A DNA stretch of 64,000 nucleotides, from positions 3,138 through 67,137 of the forward strand of contig NZ_JBAXHI010000020.1 of NCBI RefSeq assembly GCF_037138995.1, in the 5' to 3' direction. Within the stretch, counting starts at the first letter, position 1; each line of letters begins with the position of its first letter. Positions 41,594-50,433 of the stretch are shown here, one piece after another. The translations under genes and the position numbers were made by a program. The notes under the pieces were generated by a model. The model made no database searches. It was not told the DNA's origin and worked only from the letters and a program-made list of their open reading frames with translations. The stretch is from Chlorohelix sp037138995. GTDB taxonomy: Bacteria > Chloroflexota > Chloroflexia > Chloroheliales > Chloroheliaceae.

Positions 41594-43816
41594 ATGAATG
41601 ATACTTCCGACCAAGTTGACACCCTAAGTTTGCGGGTAGCCGAAGCAGCTTCAAGAGATACGGGGCGTACTATTGCTAGAATAGACCCCGATGAAATGAA
41701 GAAACTTGACCTGACCATCGGTGATGTTATTGAAGTGCGCGGAACACGTACCACTGCTGCTAAAGTTTTGCCCACTTTTGCGGCAGATAGAGGCAGAAAC
41801 CTCATTTTAATTGATGGGTTGGTTAGAGCAAATTGCGGCGCAACGCTGGATGGTAGGGTTACTATCCGCAAAACTAGCGCCACTCCTGCTAAAACCCTGA
41901 TATTGACCCCTCTTGCCGATTCATCCTCGCCCGATGCAAATAATCAGAATGTGCAGGGGCAGCTTTATATGAAGCATACGCTGGAAGGGATTGTCGTAAA
42001 ATCCGGCGATTTGCTGCGAGTTAATTTTCTGGGTAGTCGCTTTCAGGAATTTGTAGTACAGGAAACTGTGCCAAAAATCGGCGCGTTGGTGATTGGACCT
42101 GCTACTGCTCTGAAATTCAGCATAGTCCGCGAAGAGACTCGCGCTCGCCCTTTAAGGCGTTCTGGCTCAGGCGTAACCTACGAAGATATTGGCGGCTTGT
42201 CAAAGCAGTTATCCCATATTCGGGAAATGATTGAGCTTCCGCTTAAATATCCCGAAGTATTTGACCGTTTGGGCATTGAACCGCCTAGAGGGGTTTTGCT
42301 ATATGGACCACCCGGTAGCGGTAAAACTTTGATTGCGCGTGCTGTTGCCAATGAAACTTCGGCTCACTTTATAAGCGTTAGCGGTCCCGAACTGATACAG
42401 AAATTTTACGGGGAAAGCGAAGCTAACCTGCGTAAGGTTTTTCAAGAGGCGACTTCACACGCGCCTAGTATCATTTTCCTTGATGAAATAGATTCGTTAG
42501 CCCCACGCCGGGAAAATGTACAGGGCGAGGTAGAAAAGCGCGTAGTCGGGCAGTTGCTTTCTCTGATGGATGGGCTACAGGGGCGCGGGCATGTGATGGT
42601 AATAGGCGCAACCAACCTTCCTAACAACCTCGACCCCGCTTTGCGCCGCCCCGGTCGGTTTGACCGTGAGATAGTCATTGGTGTGCCGGATAGACCCGGT
42701 CGCCAAGAAATTCTTGAAATATATACGCGCAGTATGCCGCTTACATCCGAAGTTGACATCGGGCGTTTGGCATCGTTGACGCATGGGTTTGTGGGGGCAG
42801 ACCTTGCCGCTCTTTGTCGAGAAGCCGCTTTGAGCGCGGTACGGCGTGTAATTCCTGACATGGAAACCGCTATACCCTACGAGCAGTTTGTCAATCTGAG
42901 CGTTTCAATGGAAGATTTCCTCAATGCTTTAAAGGAAATCGAACCGTCCGCTATTCGTGAGGTTTATACTGAAGTCCCTGACGTGAAATGGGATAGAGTC
43001 GGTGGGCTGGAAGATGTGAAACAGGCTTTGCGGGAAGCGGTGGAATGGCCCCTATTGTATCCTGAATATTTTGCAGAAGCCGATACCAAGCCACCCCACG
43101 GCATATTGCTGTCGGGACCTCCCGGTTGTGGCAAAACTTTGCTGGCACAGGCTCTGGCAACCGAAAGCGAAGTTAATTTCATATCGGTAAAGGGACCTGA
43201 GCTATTAAGTAAATGGGTCGGGGAAAGCGAAAAAGCCGTTCGGGAAATCTTTAAGAAAGCTCGGCATGCCGCGCCTTGTATAATTTTTTTCGATGAGATT
43301 GATGCGGTTGCGCCTGTACGGGGAGCGCGGGTCAATGATAGTGTTGCAGACCGCGTGGTGGCGCAACTTCTCACCGAAATTGATGGTATCGAACGCGCTG
43401 CCGGTTTGATTATGATTGCGGCAACTAATCGCCCTGAAATGCTAGACCCGGCATTGATGAGACCGGGGCGTTTCGATGTCAAGCTAACGATTGGGTTGCC
43501 TGACCCGCCTTCCCGCCGCAAAATATTGGAGGTACACACCGTCCGCAAACCGTTGGCAGACCCTAGTTTGGTGGAGAATTTGGTTCAGCTTACTGAGGGT
43601 TTGGTCGGGGCAGAAATTGAAGCCCTTTGCAATCGCGCTTCTCTGAATGCAGTACGGCGTGCGGTGGATTTGCGTGTAACAGCCGAGAAAGAAGCTACAG
43701 AAAGCGGCGCTGTATTTGATAACACCCGAATTAAATTGCTATTGACGGCAGAGGATTTCCAAATTGCGCTAAAAGAAATTTTGGACTCAAAAAACAATCC
43801 TCCTAATGTTGAATAA
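41594..43816 (+). CDS. CDC48/VAT-type double AAA+ ATPase linked to gvp cluster
   Basis: A 740-residue AAA+ unfoldase. The N-terminal double-psi barrel (SLRVAEAASRDTGRTIARID, then DVIEVRG) and its second half resemble archaeal VAT and eukaryotic Cdc48. Two ATPase domains follow: D1 with GPPGSGKTLIARAV, IIFLDEIDSLAPRR and the arginine-finger region RRPGRFDREI; D2 with GPPGCGKTLLAQAL, IIFFDEIDAVAPVR and RPGRFDVKLTIG. Both Walker motifs are intact. Cdc48 homologues are found in some bacterial gas-vesicle clusters; here it is the last gene before the terminator, so a role in vesicle assembly, remodelling or removal of misfolded GvpA is likely. ATG at 41594 is chosen with AGGTGG upstream; GTG at 41585 is the alternative. 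Confidence 0.93.
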   Translation: MNDTSDQVDTLSLRVAEAASRDTGRTIARIDPDEMKKLDLTIGDVIEVRGTRTTAAKVLPTFAADRGRNLILIDGLVRANCGATLDGRVTIRKTSATPAKTLILTPLADSSSPDANNQNVQGQLYMKHTLEGIVVKSGDLLRVNFLGSRFQEFVVQETVPKIGALVIGPATALKFSIVREETRARPLRRSGSGVTYEDIGGLSKQLSHIREMIELPLKYPEVFDRLGIEPPRGVLLYGPPGSGKTLIARAVANETSAHFISVSGPELIQKFYGESEANLRKVFQEATSHAPSIIFLDEIDSLAPRRENVQGEVEKRVVGQLLSLMDGLQGRGHVMVIGATNLPNNLDPALRRPGRFDREIVIGVPDRPGRQEILEIYTRSMPLTSEVDIGRLASLTHGFVGADLAALCREAALSAVRRVIPDMETAIPYEQFVNLSVSMEDFLNALKEIEPSAIREVYTEVPDVKWDRVGGLEDVKQALREAVEWPLLYPEYFAEADTKPPHGILLSGPPGCGKTLLAQALATESEVNFISVKGPELLSKWVGESEKAVREIFKKARHAAPCIIFFDEIDAVAPVRGARVNDSVADRVVAQLLTEIDGIERAAGLIMIAATNRPEMLDPALMRPGRFDVKLTIGLPDPPSRRKILEVHTVRKPLADPSLVENLVQLTEGLVGAEIEALCNRASLNAVRRAVDLRVTAEKEATESGAVFDNTRIKLLLTAEDFQIALKEILDSKNNPPNVE

Positions 43817-43825
43817 ACAAAAATT

Positions 43826-43878
43826 AGGGGAAACCATTCATAGAGTTCCTTTTCTCTAATTGGTTTCCTCTAGTTTTT
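43826..43878 (+). terminator. Terminator of the gvp cluster
   Basis: AGGGGAAACCA and TGGTTTCCTCT form an 11-base-pair stem with one G-U pair around a 24-base loop, followed by AGTTTTTATTG. It lies between the ATPase gene and the convergent regulator gene. Confidence 0.75.
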
Positions 43879-43919
43879 ATTGTTTCTAGTTCTTTCGGAT
43901 GCAAGCCGTCAACATGCGC

Positions 43920-44579
43920 TTATTTTTCAAAGCTAGGTTCAAGCATGCCATGTTTAAGAGCATAGCGTACTAGTTCGGAACGATGATGAAAACCCAACTT
44001 TTCCATTATACGGCTGCGATAGGTATCCACAGTTTTTGAGCTAATTACCAGCTTTTCGCCGATTTCTTGGCTGGTATAGCCTTCGGCGGTGAGTCGCAAA
44101 ACTTCCTCCTCCCGCTCACTCAATGTCGCCGTTTTTTCTTCTTCATCTCGTCGGTTTAGATAGCCTCTTAATAGTAATTTGGTGGCGGCGGGGTATAGGT
44201 ACACATTGCCCGCTTGTACAGTGCGAATCGCTTCTAGCAAATCGGTATCGGCGGAGCTTTTTAGCACATAACCCGAACCGCCCTGTTGCAAAACTTGGTA
44301 TAGATAACGCTCTTCACTGTACATAGTTAGAACTAGAATTTTAGTGGTCGAGTTAGTTCCCCTAATTTTTTTCAATGCGCCTAATCCACCAAGACCGGGC
44401 ATGTTTAAATCTAGCACCAGCACTTCTGGATTTAACTCATGAGTAAACTTGACTGCTTCTTCTCCATTGCCTGCCTCACCGATAACTTCAATATCTGCTT
44501 CTGCGTTAAGAAGGGCGCGTAAACCGCTGCGTAATACCGCGTGGTCATCTGCTAACAATACCCTTATTTTCTCTGACAT
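43920..44579 (-). CDS. NarL/LuxR-type response regulator, second two-component system
   Basis: A 219-residue regulator. The receiver has LLADDHAVLRSG, the phospho-acceptor Asp in PEVLVLDLNMPGLGGL, the Thr in ILVLTMYSEERY and Lys in GYVLKSSAD. The LuxR-type helix-turn-helix reads LSEREEEVLRLTAEGYTSQE, then SSKTVDTYRSRIMEKL. ATG at 44579 lies 24 bases after the cognate kinase gene. It is located between the gvp cluster and bchNBL and could regulate either. Only one regulator target site is suggested here, the 49712-49735 inverted repeat, and that link is speculative. Confidence 0.93.
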   Translation of the reverse strand: MSEKIRVLLADDHAVLRSGLRALLNAEADIEVIGEAGNGEEAVKFTHELNPEVLVLDLNMPGLGGLGALKKIRGTNSTTKILVLTMYSEERYLYQVLQQGGSGYVLKSSADTDLLEAIRTVQAGNVYLYPAATKLLLRGYLNRRDEEEKTATLSEREEEVLRLTAEGYTSQEIGEKLVISSKTVDTYRSRIMEKLGFHHRSELVRYALKHGMLEPSFEK

Positions 44580-44603
44580 AGTTCTCCGAAAGTTTAGTAA
44601 TAT

Positions 44604-45695
44604 TTATTGTATGTAACCAGTATCTTTTAAATATTGAAGTGGGATTTCAAGCCGTATTTCTGTACCATTGCCCGGCTTGCTGCTTATATGCAAGCTACCG
44701 GAAACTAATTGGGCGCGTTCGCGCATACCAATTAGCCCCAACCCGGCTTTTTCATACGTTTTCTCTGTATTAAACCCTGTTCCATCATCTTTGATACTGA
44801 GGGTAACTTTAGAGTCGATAGTCAAAAGTGCCTCAATTTTTGTTGCCTGTGCATATTTTATTGCATTGGTTATTGCTTCTTGCGCTACCCTGTAACAAAC
44901 TAATTCTACCATTTCTGGGAGTCTTATGGAGTGGTCGCTTTCCTTATGTTGGAAGGTAATTTTGCTTGGCAAGCGTTCGCTTATAATTTGAATATAACTT
45001 TCCAGCGCAGCAACCAAACCCTGATCATCCAACAAGCTAGGGCGCAAGTTTCGGCTTAATTCGCGCACTTCGTCCATAGTTTTGCTTAGGATAGCTCGCA
45101 ATTCGTTTAACCCTTTTTTCAAATCGTCTATATTTGAGGATTTCTCTAGAAATTTCAGGCGTACCATAGCAGCGGTTAGAGATTGAGCCGTTTCATCATG
45201 AAGCTCCCGTGCAATACGGGTGCGTTCATCTTCTTGCGCTTTTATTATTTGTGCAGCGGTAGCGCGTAGTTGCTGGTTACGCTCTTCTAGCGCGTCAAGC
45301 ATGGTGTTAAAAGTATTGGCGAGTTCTTCAGTTTGGTGGTCTGCTACAAGGCTGCGCTTAATCCGCGCTTTTAAATCTCCATTTCGGACTGCTCCTGCGG
45401 TCTGCTGAAGCTCGGAGAGGGGCTGAAAAGCGGCTCTAAGGACGGCGTAATTTACTAAACCGCTAAATAAGAAGCCGATGATAGTCAGGAATAGGGCAAG
45501 TCCGCTGGTAAAATGCTCATCTCCACCCGATACAAAGGTGGTTAACCATGTACCCACAAACGCGCCTATACCTACAATAATAGAGTTTGCAAGCAAAACC
45601 TTTAGAAGCAAAGGCATGCGGAGCAATCTCAGTATAAAATTCGGGGGTATGTTTTGGAGTGGCGTTTGTTCCAATTCTTTCAGAGCTTTTGCCAT
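44604..45695 (-). CDS. NarL-family membrane histidine kinase with HAMP domain
   Basis: A 363-residue kinase. Two transmembrane helices (about residues 30-55 and 68-95) enclose only about 12 outside residues, so an extracellular ligand is unlikely and membrane or redox state may be sensed. A HAMP domain follows (AAFQPLSELQQTAGAVRNGD), then a coiled coil, a HisKA_3 domain with the phospho-acceptor in RIARELHDETAQSLTAAMVR, and an HATPase domain (VAQEAITNAIKYAQATKIEA, GAGLGLIGMRERAQ-like GLGLIGMRERAQLVSG). It forms an operon with the downstream regulator. ATG at 45695 has a weak AGGAATT-type upstream sequence. Confidence 0.9.
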   Translation of the reverse strand: MAKALKELEQTPLQNIPPNFILRLLRMPLLLKVLLANSIIVGIGAFVGTWLTTFVSGGDEHFTSGLALFLTIIGFLFSGLVNYAVLRAAFQPLSELQQTAGAVRNGDLKARIKRSLVADHQTEELANTFNTMLDALEERNQQLRATAAQIIKAQEDERTRIARELHDETAQSLTAAMVRLKFLEKSSNIDDLKKGLNELRAILSKTMDEVRELSRNLRPSLLDDQGLVAALESYIQIISERLPSKITFQHKESDHSIRLPEMVELVCYRVAQEAITNAIKYAQATKIEALLTIDSKVTLSIKDDGTGFNTEKTYEKAGLGLIGMRERAQLVSGSLHISSKPGNGTEIRLEIPLQYLKDTGYIQ

Positions 45696-45784
45696 AAATT
45701 CCTTTACTTATTTTTGTGAACTGGATTGCTATATTTTACCAATATTCTGCTATTTATGTAAGCGGTTTATGAGTTTACCCTAAT

Positions 45785-45815
45785 AAAAAAGACCAAACCC
45801 GCGAAGGTTCGGTCT
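45785..45815 (-). terminator. Terminator of the bchNBL operon
   Basis: Read on the minus strand, AGACCGAACC and GGTTTGGTCT form a stem around TTCGCG, followed by a run of T and A. It lies 35 bases after the bchL stop. Confidence 0.8.
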
Positions 45816-45850
45816 GATGCCAAATGTAGTTAGTCTTTCAACCGTTCAAG

Positions 45851-46672
45851 CTAAATGCGATTTCCAATAACCTGAAATACTGCTCTATCTCCCATTGGTT
45901 TTGGAATCACGGTTTCAGGGTCGCATAGCAAGGCGTTTGCTAGGTTTTCATAGGGGGAAGTATCTATACCTTCAAGCTCGAATAGGGTTTTACCGTTTAT
46001 GCGACTGCGCCGGATATGGTCTTCTGCCGGAACATAGCCTAGAACCTGTGTGCCAACTTCATTGGCAAAGAGGTCTATCAATTCATGACCGTTCTCGCCG
46101 TTTCCGTTGGCATTTGCCAGAATGCGGTTGCCCACCACGCCCGCCAACCTGACTTTGTACTTGGCGGATTTGGCTTTGACGGCTACACAGATGCGATTGG
46201 CGGCAAAGAGGCTATCGAAGTCGTTGGCTGTTACAATAATGGCGTAGTCTGCCCATTGCAAGGGAGTAGCAAAACCGCCACAAACCACGTCCCCCAATAC
46301 ATCAAACAGGATGCAGTCGTACTTATCATAAACACCCATGCGGTTGAGCATTTTCATGGTTTCGCCCACTACATACCCGCCACAACCTACCCCTGCGGGA
46401 GGTCCTCCCGTTTCTACGGTTGCCACGCCAAGATACCCGGTTTTGATGATGTCGTCCGGCTCGATTTCTTCGGTATGATAATTTTTCTTTTCCAGAATAT
46501 CAATTACCGTATCAATCATATGTCCGGTAATGGTGAAGGTGGAATCATGTTTGGGGTCACAGCCGATTAGTAAGACTTTCGCCCCCATTTTTGCCATTGC
46601 AACTGCCACATTTGATGAAGTAGTGCTTTTGCCGATACCACCCTTCCCATAAAAAGCGTAAGCATGGTTCAT
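45851..46672 (-). CDS. bchL: Light-independent protochlorophyllide reductase, iron protein BchL
   Basis: ATP-dependent electron donor of dark-operative protochlorophyllide oxidoreductase (DPOR), which reduces ring D of protochlorophyllide to chlorophyllide a. The 273-residue NifH-like protein has the P-loop YGKGGIGKSTTSSN, switch I GCDPKHDSTFT and the two Cys that bind the shared 4Fe-4S cluster (PPAGVGCGGY and DVLGDVVCGGF). The GGPPAGVGC context is BchL/ChlL-like; NifH has GGPEPGVGCAGRG and BchX differs. It is the last gene of bchNBL, 54 bases after bchB, and is followed by a terminator. Confidence 0.97.
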   Translation of the reverse strand: MNHAYAFYGKGGIGKSTTSSNVAVAMAKMGAKVLLIGCDPKHDSTFTITGHMIDTVIDILEKKNYHTEEIEPDDIIKTGYLGVATVETGGPPAGVGCGGYVVGETMKMLNRMGVYDKYDCILFDVLGDVVCGGFATPLQWADYAIIVTANDFDSLFAANRICVAVKAKSAKYKVRLAGVVGNRILANANGNGENGHELIDLFANEVGTQVLGYVPAEDHIRRSRINGKTLFELEGIDTSPYENLANALLCDPETVIPKPMGDRAVFQVIGNRI

Positions 46673-46726
46673 ATCTATGTAAATCTCCTTTTTATAATAC
46701 CGGCTTTTTAAGTTACCGGGTTCAAG

Positions 46727-48406
46727 CTATTGCTGAGCTTTTTCCCTGACATCATATACAAGGTCTAGTGTAATAAGGCTGTAACCGTGTGAACGCGCAT
46801 ATTCTTCGACTCGCTTCTGGACTTTTGGTCTTACGAAGAAGGGTATTTGTTTCATCGCTTTTTGCGCTTCGTCCGTCCAAACCAACTCAGCGGAGATTGC
46901 AGCAACGGGAGGCGTTTTGACAACTACTGCTGCGCCGCTCTCTACCGCTAACTGGGTTGCTTTAGCGCGTAGTTCTTCCGCGACTTTATATGATTCCAAT
47001 TCCTGTTCGCGAGATTCTGGTTCTTCTGCGACCTGAATTTTGCCACGGTCATTTGCTTTGAGCCGCGCTTCATCCACACCAAGCCCGGCATCGCCGAACA
47101 TTTCAATCATATGCTTTTCAAGACCCAATGTGCAGGTATGGTACACGCGGTCGGTTATAAAGTTTGAGCCGTCATAGCCTAGAAAAGGCTGGTAGCTCAG
47201 GGAGAAATCTTCTATATGGATGGGGTTGCTGATAGTAGCGCAAGGTACATCAAACTCGGCGGCGGTATGCCGTTCCATCTGGGTTCCCAGCACTATATCG
47301 GGCAGCGTTTCCCCGATTGCTTTGCGTACTTCGGCAAATTCATTGCTACAGATGATGTTATCGGTATAAGGTTTTACTAGCTCTCGAAATTCGTTGGCGA
47401 GCTTGCGATTATAGGTGCCTGCGCCGACTATTTGCATGTCTAGTTCGGTTGCCAGCATGCGGGTGATGGCGACAGCGTGGGTAAAATCGCCAAAGACAAA
47501 AGCCTTCTTTGAGCTGTAGCCTTGCACGTCTGCGGTGATGGTGAACCAAGGCAAGCCGCTAGGGGCGCTTTTCTGATCCATCGAAAAGGCGGCAAGCGCG
47601 GGTTCTTTACTGTCGAAAGATAGCCCGTTGCCGGTAGCGAATTTGCTCAGGCTCTCTAGCACTTCGCGCACCCATTTACGAGTGGCAACTACTCCAATAG
47701 GGGCGCTGGTAATGGCTGGAATCCGGTGCAATTTTTCCAGCGCAATTGCCGCGTCTGCGCCCATTTCACGATAGGGGGCGATAGTTGCCCATGCTTGCGG
47801 CAGTTTTTTCACATCGGCTATGGTTGCGCCAAGCGGGAAAACTACGTTAACCGCAATTCCCATAGTTTCTAGCATGCGCTGAAGGCTGAGTAAGTCGTGT
47901 TTATGGTGGAAGCCCAACGAGATGGGTCCGATGATATTAACGCTTGGCTTGGGCGTTATCGGCAATTTCTGGGTGGCAAATTGCTCAACCATTGCGGTTA
48001 GCAAGCCGTTAGCCGATTCATCTTCCTCCACCCGGAAGGGGTTGGGCGCGTATATCAAGACTTCGTTCGGGATGTTCGCTTGCCGTGCCAATGAACCGTA
48101 ATCTTCCTGTAGTAGGCTGGAAGAGCAGGTTTGGGTGATTACTATGAGGTCTGGGTTGTGGTCGCGGCTAACTTCGCGCAAGGATTCGGGCAAGCGGTTT
48201 ATGCCCATGCCCATTGTTTTCAGGTCAAGTACGCTGGTGTGTACGGGCGGAAAGCGTTGTTCGCGCTCCATCATAGTAAACATCGAGTTTATATAGCAAT
48301 CGCCCATTGGGGAATAGGCTATGGCATGCACGCCTTTCATGCTGCTTGCTACTCGCGCTACGCCGGTATGGGTGGTTCCCTGATATTCCCAAAAACTCAT
48401 TCGCAT
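46727..48406 (-). CDS. bchB: Light-independent protochlorophyllide reductase subunit BchB
   Basis: Catalytic subunit of DPOR that, with BchN, binds protochlorophyllide and a 4Fe-4S cluster. From the ATG at 48406 the protein has 559 residues, the upper end of the usual range. The start SFWEYQGTTHTGVARVAS, the cluster ligands in MGDCYINSMFTM and QTCSSSLLQEDYG, and the C-terminal PCP-reductase-like domain (EAQKAMKQIPFFVRPKVQKR) are typical. In BchB one cluster ligand is Asp; DCY and its neighbourhood agree. GGGAGAATTAACT precedes the start, which lies two bases after the bchN stop; a longer frame to 48445 is rejected. Confidence 0.97.
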   Translation of the reverse strand: MRMSFWEYQGTTHTGVARVASSMKGVHAIAYSPMGDCYINSMFTMMEREQRFPPVHTSVLDLKTMGMGINRLPESLREVSRDHNPDLIVITQTCSSSLLQEDYGSLARQANIPNEVLIYAPNPFRVEEDESANGLLTAMVEQFATQKLPITPKPSVNIIGPISLGFHHKHDLLSLQRMLETMGIAVNVVFPLGATIADVKKLPQAWATIAPYREMGADAAIALEKLHRIPAITSAPIGVVATRKWVREVLESLSKFATGNGLSFDSKEPALAAFSMDQKSAPSGLPWFTITADVQGYSSKKAFVFGDFTHAVAITRMLATELDMQIVGAGTYNRKLANEFRELVKPYTDNIICSNEFAEVRKAIGETLPDIVLGTQMERHTAAEFDVPCATISNPIHIEDFSLSYQPFLGYDGSNFITDRVYHTCTLGLEKHMIEMFGDAGLGVDEARLKANDRGKIQVAEEPESREQELESYKVAEELRAKATQLAVESGAAVVVKTPPVAAISAELVWTDEAQKAMKQIPFFVRPKVQKRVEEYARSHGYSLITLDLVYDVREKAQQ

Positions 48407-48408
48407 AG

Positions 48409-49689
48409 TTAATTCTCCCGATTGTTGGGCAAAAACTCTTTCCAATCCAGCACATCGAGTTTGCGGTGCCGATTCAAAGCGCGAGCAAACAGGTTGGCGA
48501 GGTCACTTGCGCCCGTAAAGCCGTAGATTGGGGTGAAGATAATTTCGGTTGACCATTTGGTAGCAATGCCTTCAGCTTCAAAGGGGTTAGCCTGCCAAAA
48601 ATTTGTGACAACGAGGTCGGGCTTTAGCTCTCGGATGTCGCGAATTTGGCGGTGCATGTTGGGCATTTCAACTACTCGCAAGCCGTTCAATGCTTGCAAT
48701 TCGCGTTTGTGGAATTTGCGATTTACATAGGGTGTGCCAACTTCAATTAGTTCTGCGCCACACTTGCGTAAAAACCGCGCGATGGGCAATTCTAGCATGT
48801 TATCTCCGGTAAAGAAGATGCGTTTGCCGCGTATTGCCGAAACTTTGCTTTCTAGGTTGCGCCAGATTTCCGCTTCACGTTCGGCAAGGTTGATTTCTTT
48901 GCCAAACATGCGCCCCAAGTCTTCAAAGAAAACGCGAGAGCCATCGGGTCCGATAGGGAATTGGCTTTGCAGCACTTTTGCTCCCCGTATGCGGCTGAAA
49001 TGGGCGATAGATTTAGCTACATAGGGGTGTAGCGGGGCTAAAATTGTGTCGGGTCCAATCGCTGGAAGCTCGCCTATAGTGTTAGAAGGCACGAAACCGG
49101 CAACGGGTAGCCCCAATTTTTCGGCTTCTCGTTTCAGGTCGGTGGTATTAACATCGTTGACTGCACCCATAAAAACGATGCGCTTATCTCCGGCGGGGGC
49201 TACAGGGCAAAATTGCAGCAGGCTTTCGATGACGCAATCTTCGGATTGGGTCATGGTGTATTCAAGCCCATCGGCGCGTACTGGCAAAACCGGCACGTTG
49301 TTGAATTGCTGGTTTAAGCGGCGAGCCATCGCTTCGAAATCAACTTTCATGATTTCGGGCGTGCAACTGTTTAGCAGGAAGATGATGGAAGGGTTGTGTT
49401 CTTCCACAATATTTTTAACAATGTCGGTAATATCAATTTGGGCTGCGCTCAAGTCGCTTTCTTCCACCATAGCCACGCCAAAGCGCGGTTTTGCGAAAAT
49501 CATAACCCCAAGCGCATTTTGCATCAGATGAGAGCAAGTATGCGTTCCTAATATCAGGAAAAAGCTATCTTTCATTTTTTGGTAAAGCCACCCGGTGCAG
49601 GTTAGCCCACAAAAAGCGTGATAGCCGTTATCTTCGCGCAAAACTTCTGCTTCTGGGATTTCGGGAAGGGTATCGGGCGCTATTGTCAT
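48409..49689 (-). CDS. bchN: Light-independent protochlorophyllide reductase subunit BchN
   Basis: The BchN subunit of DPOR, 426 residues from the ATG at 49689 (AGGGAGCAG upstream). Cluster ligands are seen in FCGLTCTGWLYQKMKDSFFL, GTHTCSHLMQNALGV and LLNSCTPEIMKVD. The frame is open for another 39 codons upstream, but that part has no ribosome-binding site and crosses the leader. The order bchN-bchB-bchL on one strand, with two bases between N and B, makes a compact DPOR operon without other pigment genes. It shows the host can make (bacterio)chlorophyll in the dark and at low oxygen. Confidence 0.97.
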   Translation of the reverse strand: MTIAPDTLPEIPEAEVLREDNGYHAFCGLTCTGWLYQKMKDSFFLILGTHTCSHLMQNALGVMIFAKPRFGVAMVEESDLSAAQIDITDIVKNIVEEHNPSIIFLLNSCTPEIMKVDFEAMARRLNQQFNNVPVLPVRADGLEYTMTQSEDCVIESLLQFCPVAPAGDKRIVFMGAVNDVNTTDLKREAEKLGLPVAGFVPSNTIGELPAIGPDTILAPLHPYVAKSIAHFSRIRGAKVLQSQFPIGPDGSRVFFEDLGRMFGKEINLAEREAEIWRNLESKVSAIRGKRIFFTGDNMLELPIARFLRKCGAELIEVGTPYVNRKFHKRELQALNGLRVVEMPNMHRQIRDIRELKPDLVVTNFWQANPFEAEGIATKWSTEIIFTPIYGFTGASDLANLFARALNRHRKLDVLDWKEFLPNNREN

Positions 49690-49711
49690 TGCACTGCTCC
49701 CTCTGGATGTT

Positions 49712-49735
49712 TGGAACGCGCCACCAGCGTTTCCA
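49712..49735. promoter_or_regulatory. Inverted repeat in the bchN leader
   Basis: TGGAACGC and GCGTTTCCA, complementary except for one bulged base, are separated by seven bases and lie 23-46 bases before the bchN start. They could be a regulator site or a leader hairpin. No clear -35/-10 pair for bchN was recognised. Confidence 0.35.
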
Positions 49736-49941
49736 TCATTATTTAGCTTTATATACAAACTGGTGCGGCACAAAATTTCTAAACGCCAAATCAGATGCAT
49801 GGGCAAGCAACACGGGTGAGAAAACCTTACCCATCAAGGCTAAATGTTACTAAAACGCGGTATGGTAGTCAGTAGTTGTTACTACATTTTTTGACCTATT
49901 GGAATTTACTGCAAGAGTTGGAAAATTAGTTCTATAAACTG

Positions 49942-49970
49942 TTGACTCCAGATAAAAAATGGGCTAAAAT
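49942..49970 (+). promoter_or_regulatory. Sigma-70 promoter of the small gene at 50024
   Basis: TTGACT (49942-49947), exactly 17 bases, then TAAAAT (49965-49970). The leader is about 45 bases. The promoter points away from bchN, so the two units are divergent and share a 334-base spacer that otherwise holds no gene. Confidence 0.7.
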
Positions 49971-50023
49971 TAGAACAAATAGACAAATCATATTGTTAAT
50001 TTTATTATTAAGGAGTAGTAGCT

Positions 50024-50392
50024 ATGGCAATGCCACTGAGGGAATTAGATGTTAGGTATGGAACAACTCAGGAAGCTGCAAAAACTGAAAATAAAGCTCC
50101 GGTTAAAAGAGAACGCTCTGGAACGGCACGCAGCCGAACTCGCGCCGCTACCGCTCAGGCTGAGTTAGAAGCAGCAAGCGTACAGCGCGAAAAAGAAGAA
50201 CTTATTGCGGCTCTGGAAATGAAAAGAGATGAGTTGATTGAGCGACTAGACCGAGGCGCATCTGCCATTGAAGAAGGTCGCGCTGCCGGGCGTAACCCCC
50301 GCCAAATCGCGGATTGGGAAGATTACTGGATTCAGCTTTTACGTAATTACGAGAAGATTTGCGATCAACTATTGGAATTAGGCATCCGCTAA
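50024..50392 (+). CDS. Small charged helical protein of unknown function
   Basis: A 122-residue protein that I do not recognise. The N-terminal 50 residues are basic and Ala/Thr-rich (KRERSGTARSRTRAATAQAE); the rest is a long amphipathic helix rich in Glu (REKEELIAALEMKRDELIER) ending in a conserved-looking WEDYWIQLLRNYEKICDQLL. There are no membrane segments or Cys motifs. It has a good promoter, an AAGGAG ribosome-binding site and its own terminator, so it is a real, probably well expressed gene. It is divergent from bchNBL. The basic start could bind DNA or RNA. Confidence 0.75.
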   Translation: MAMPLRELDVRYGTTQEAAKTENKAPVKRERSGTARSRTRAATAQAELEAASVQREKEELIAALEMKRDELIERLDRGASAIEEGRAAGRNPRQIADWEDYWIQLLRNYEKICDQLLELGIR

Positions 50393-50433
50393 CCTCCACT
50401 TCGGGCAGTAAAGTGCCTCTTTATCAGGATTTT

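Noticed and set aside
45851..46672. Nitrogenase iron protein NifH or chlorophyllide reductase BchX
   Set aside because: Cys contexts and the neighbouring bchB and bchN genes fit BchL of DPOR; no nif genes are present.
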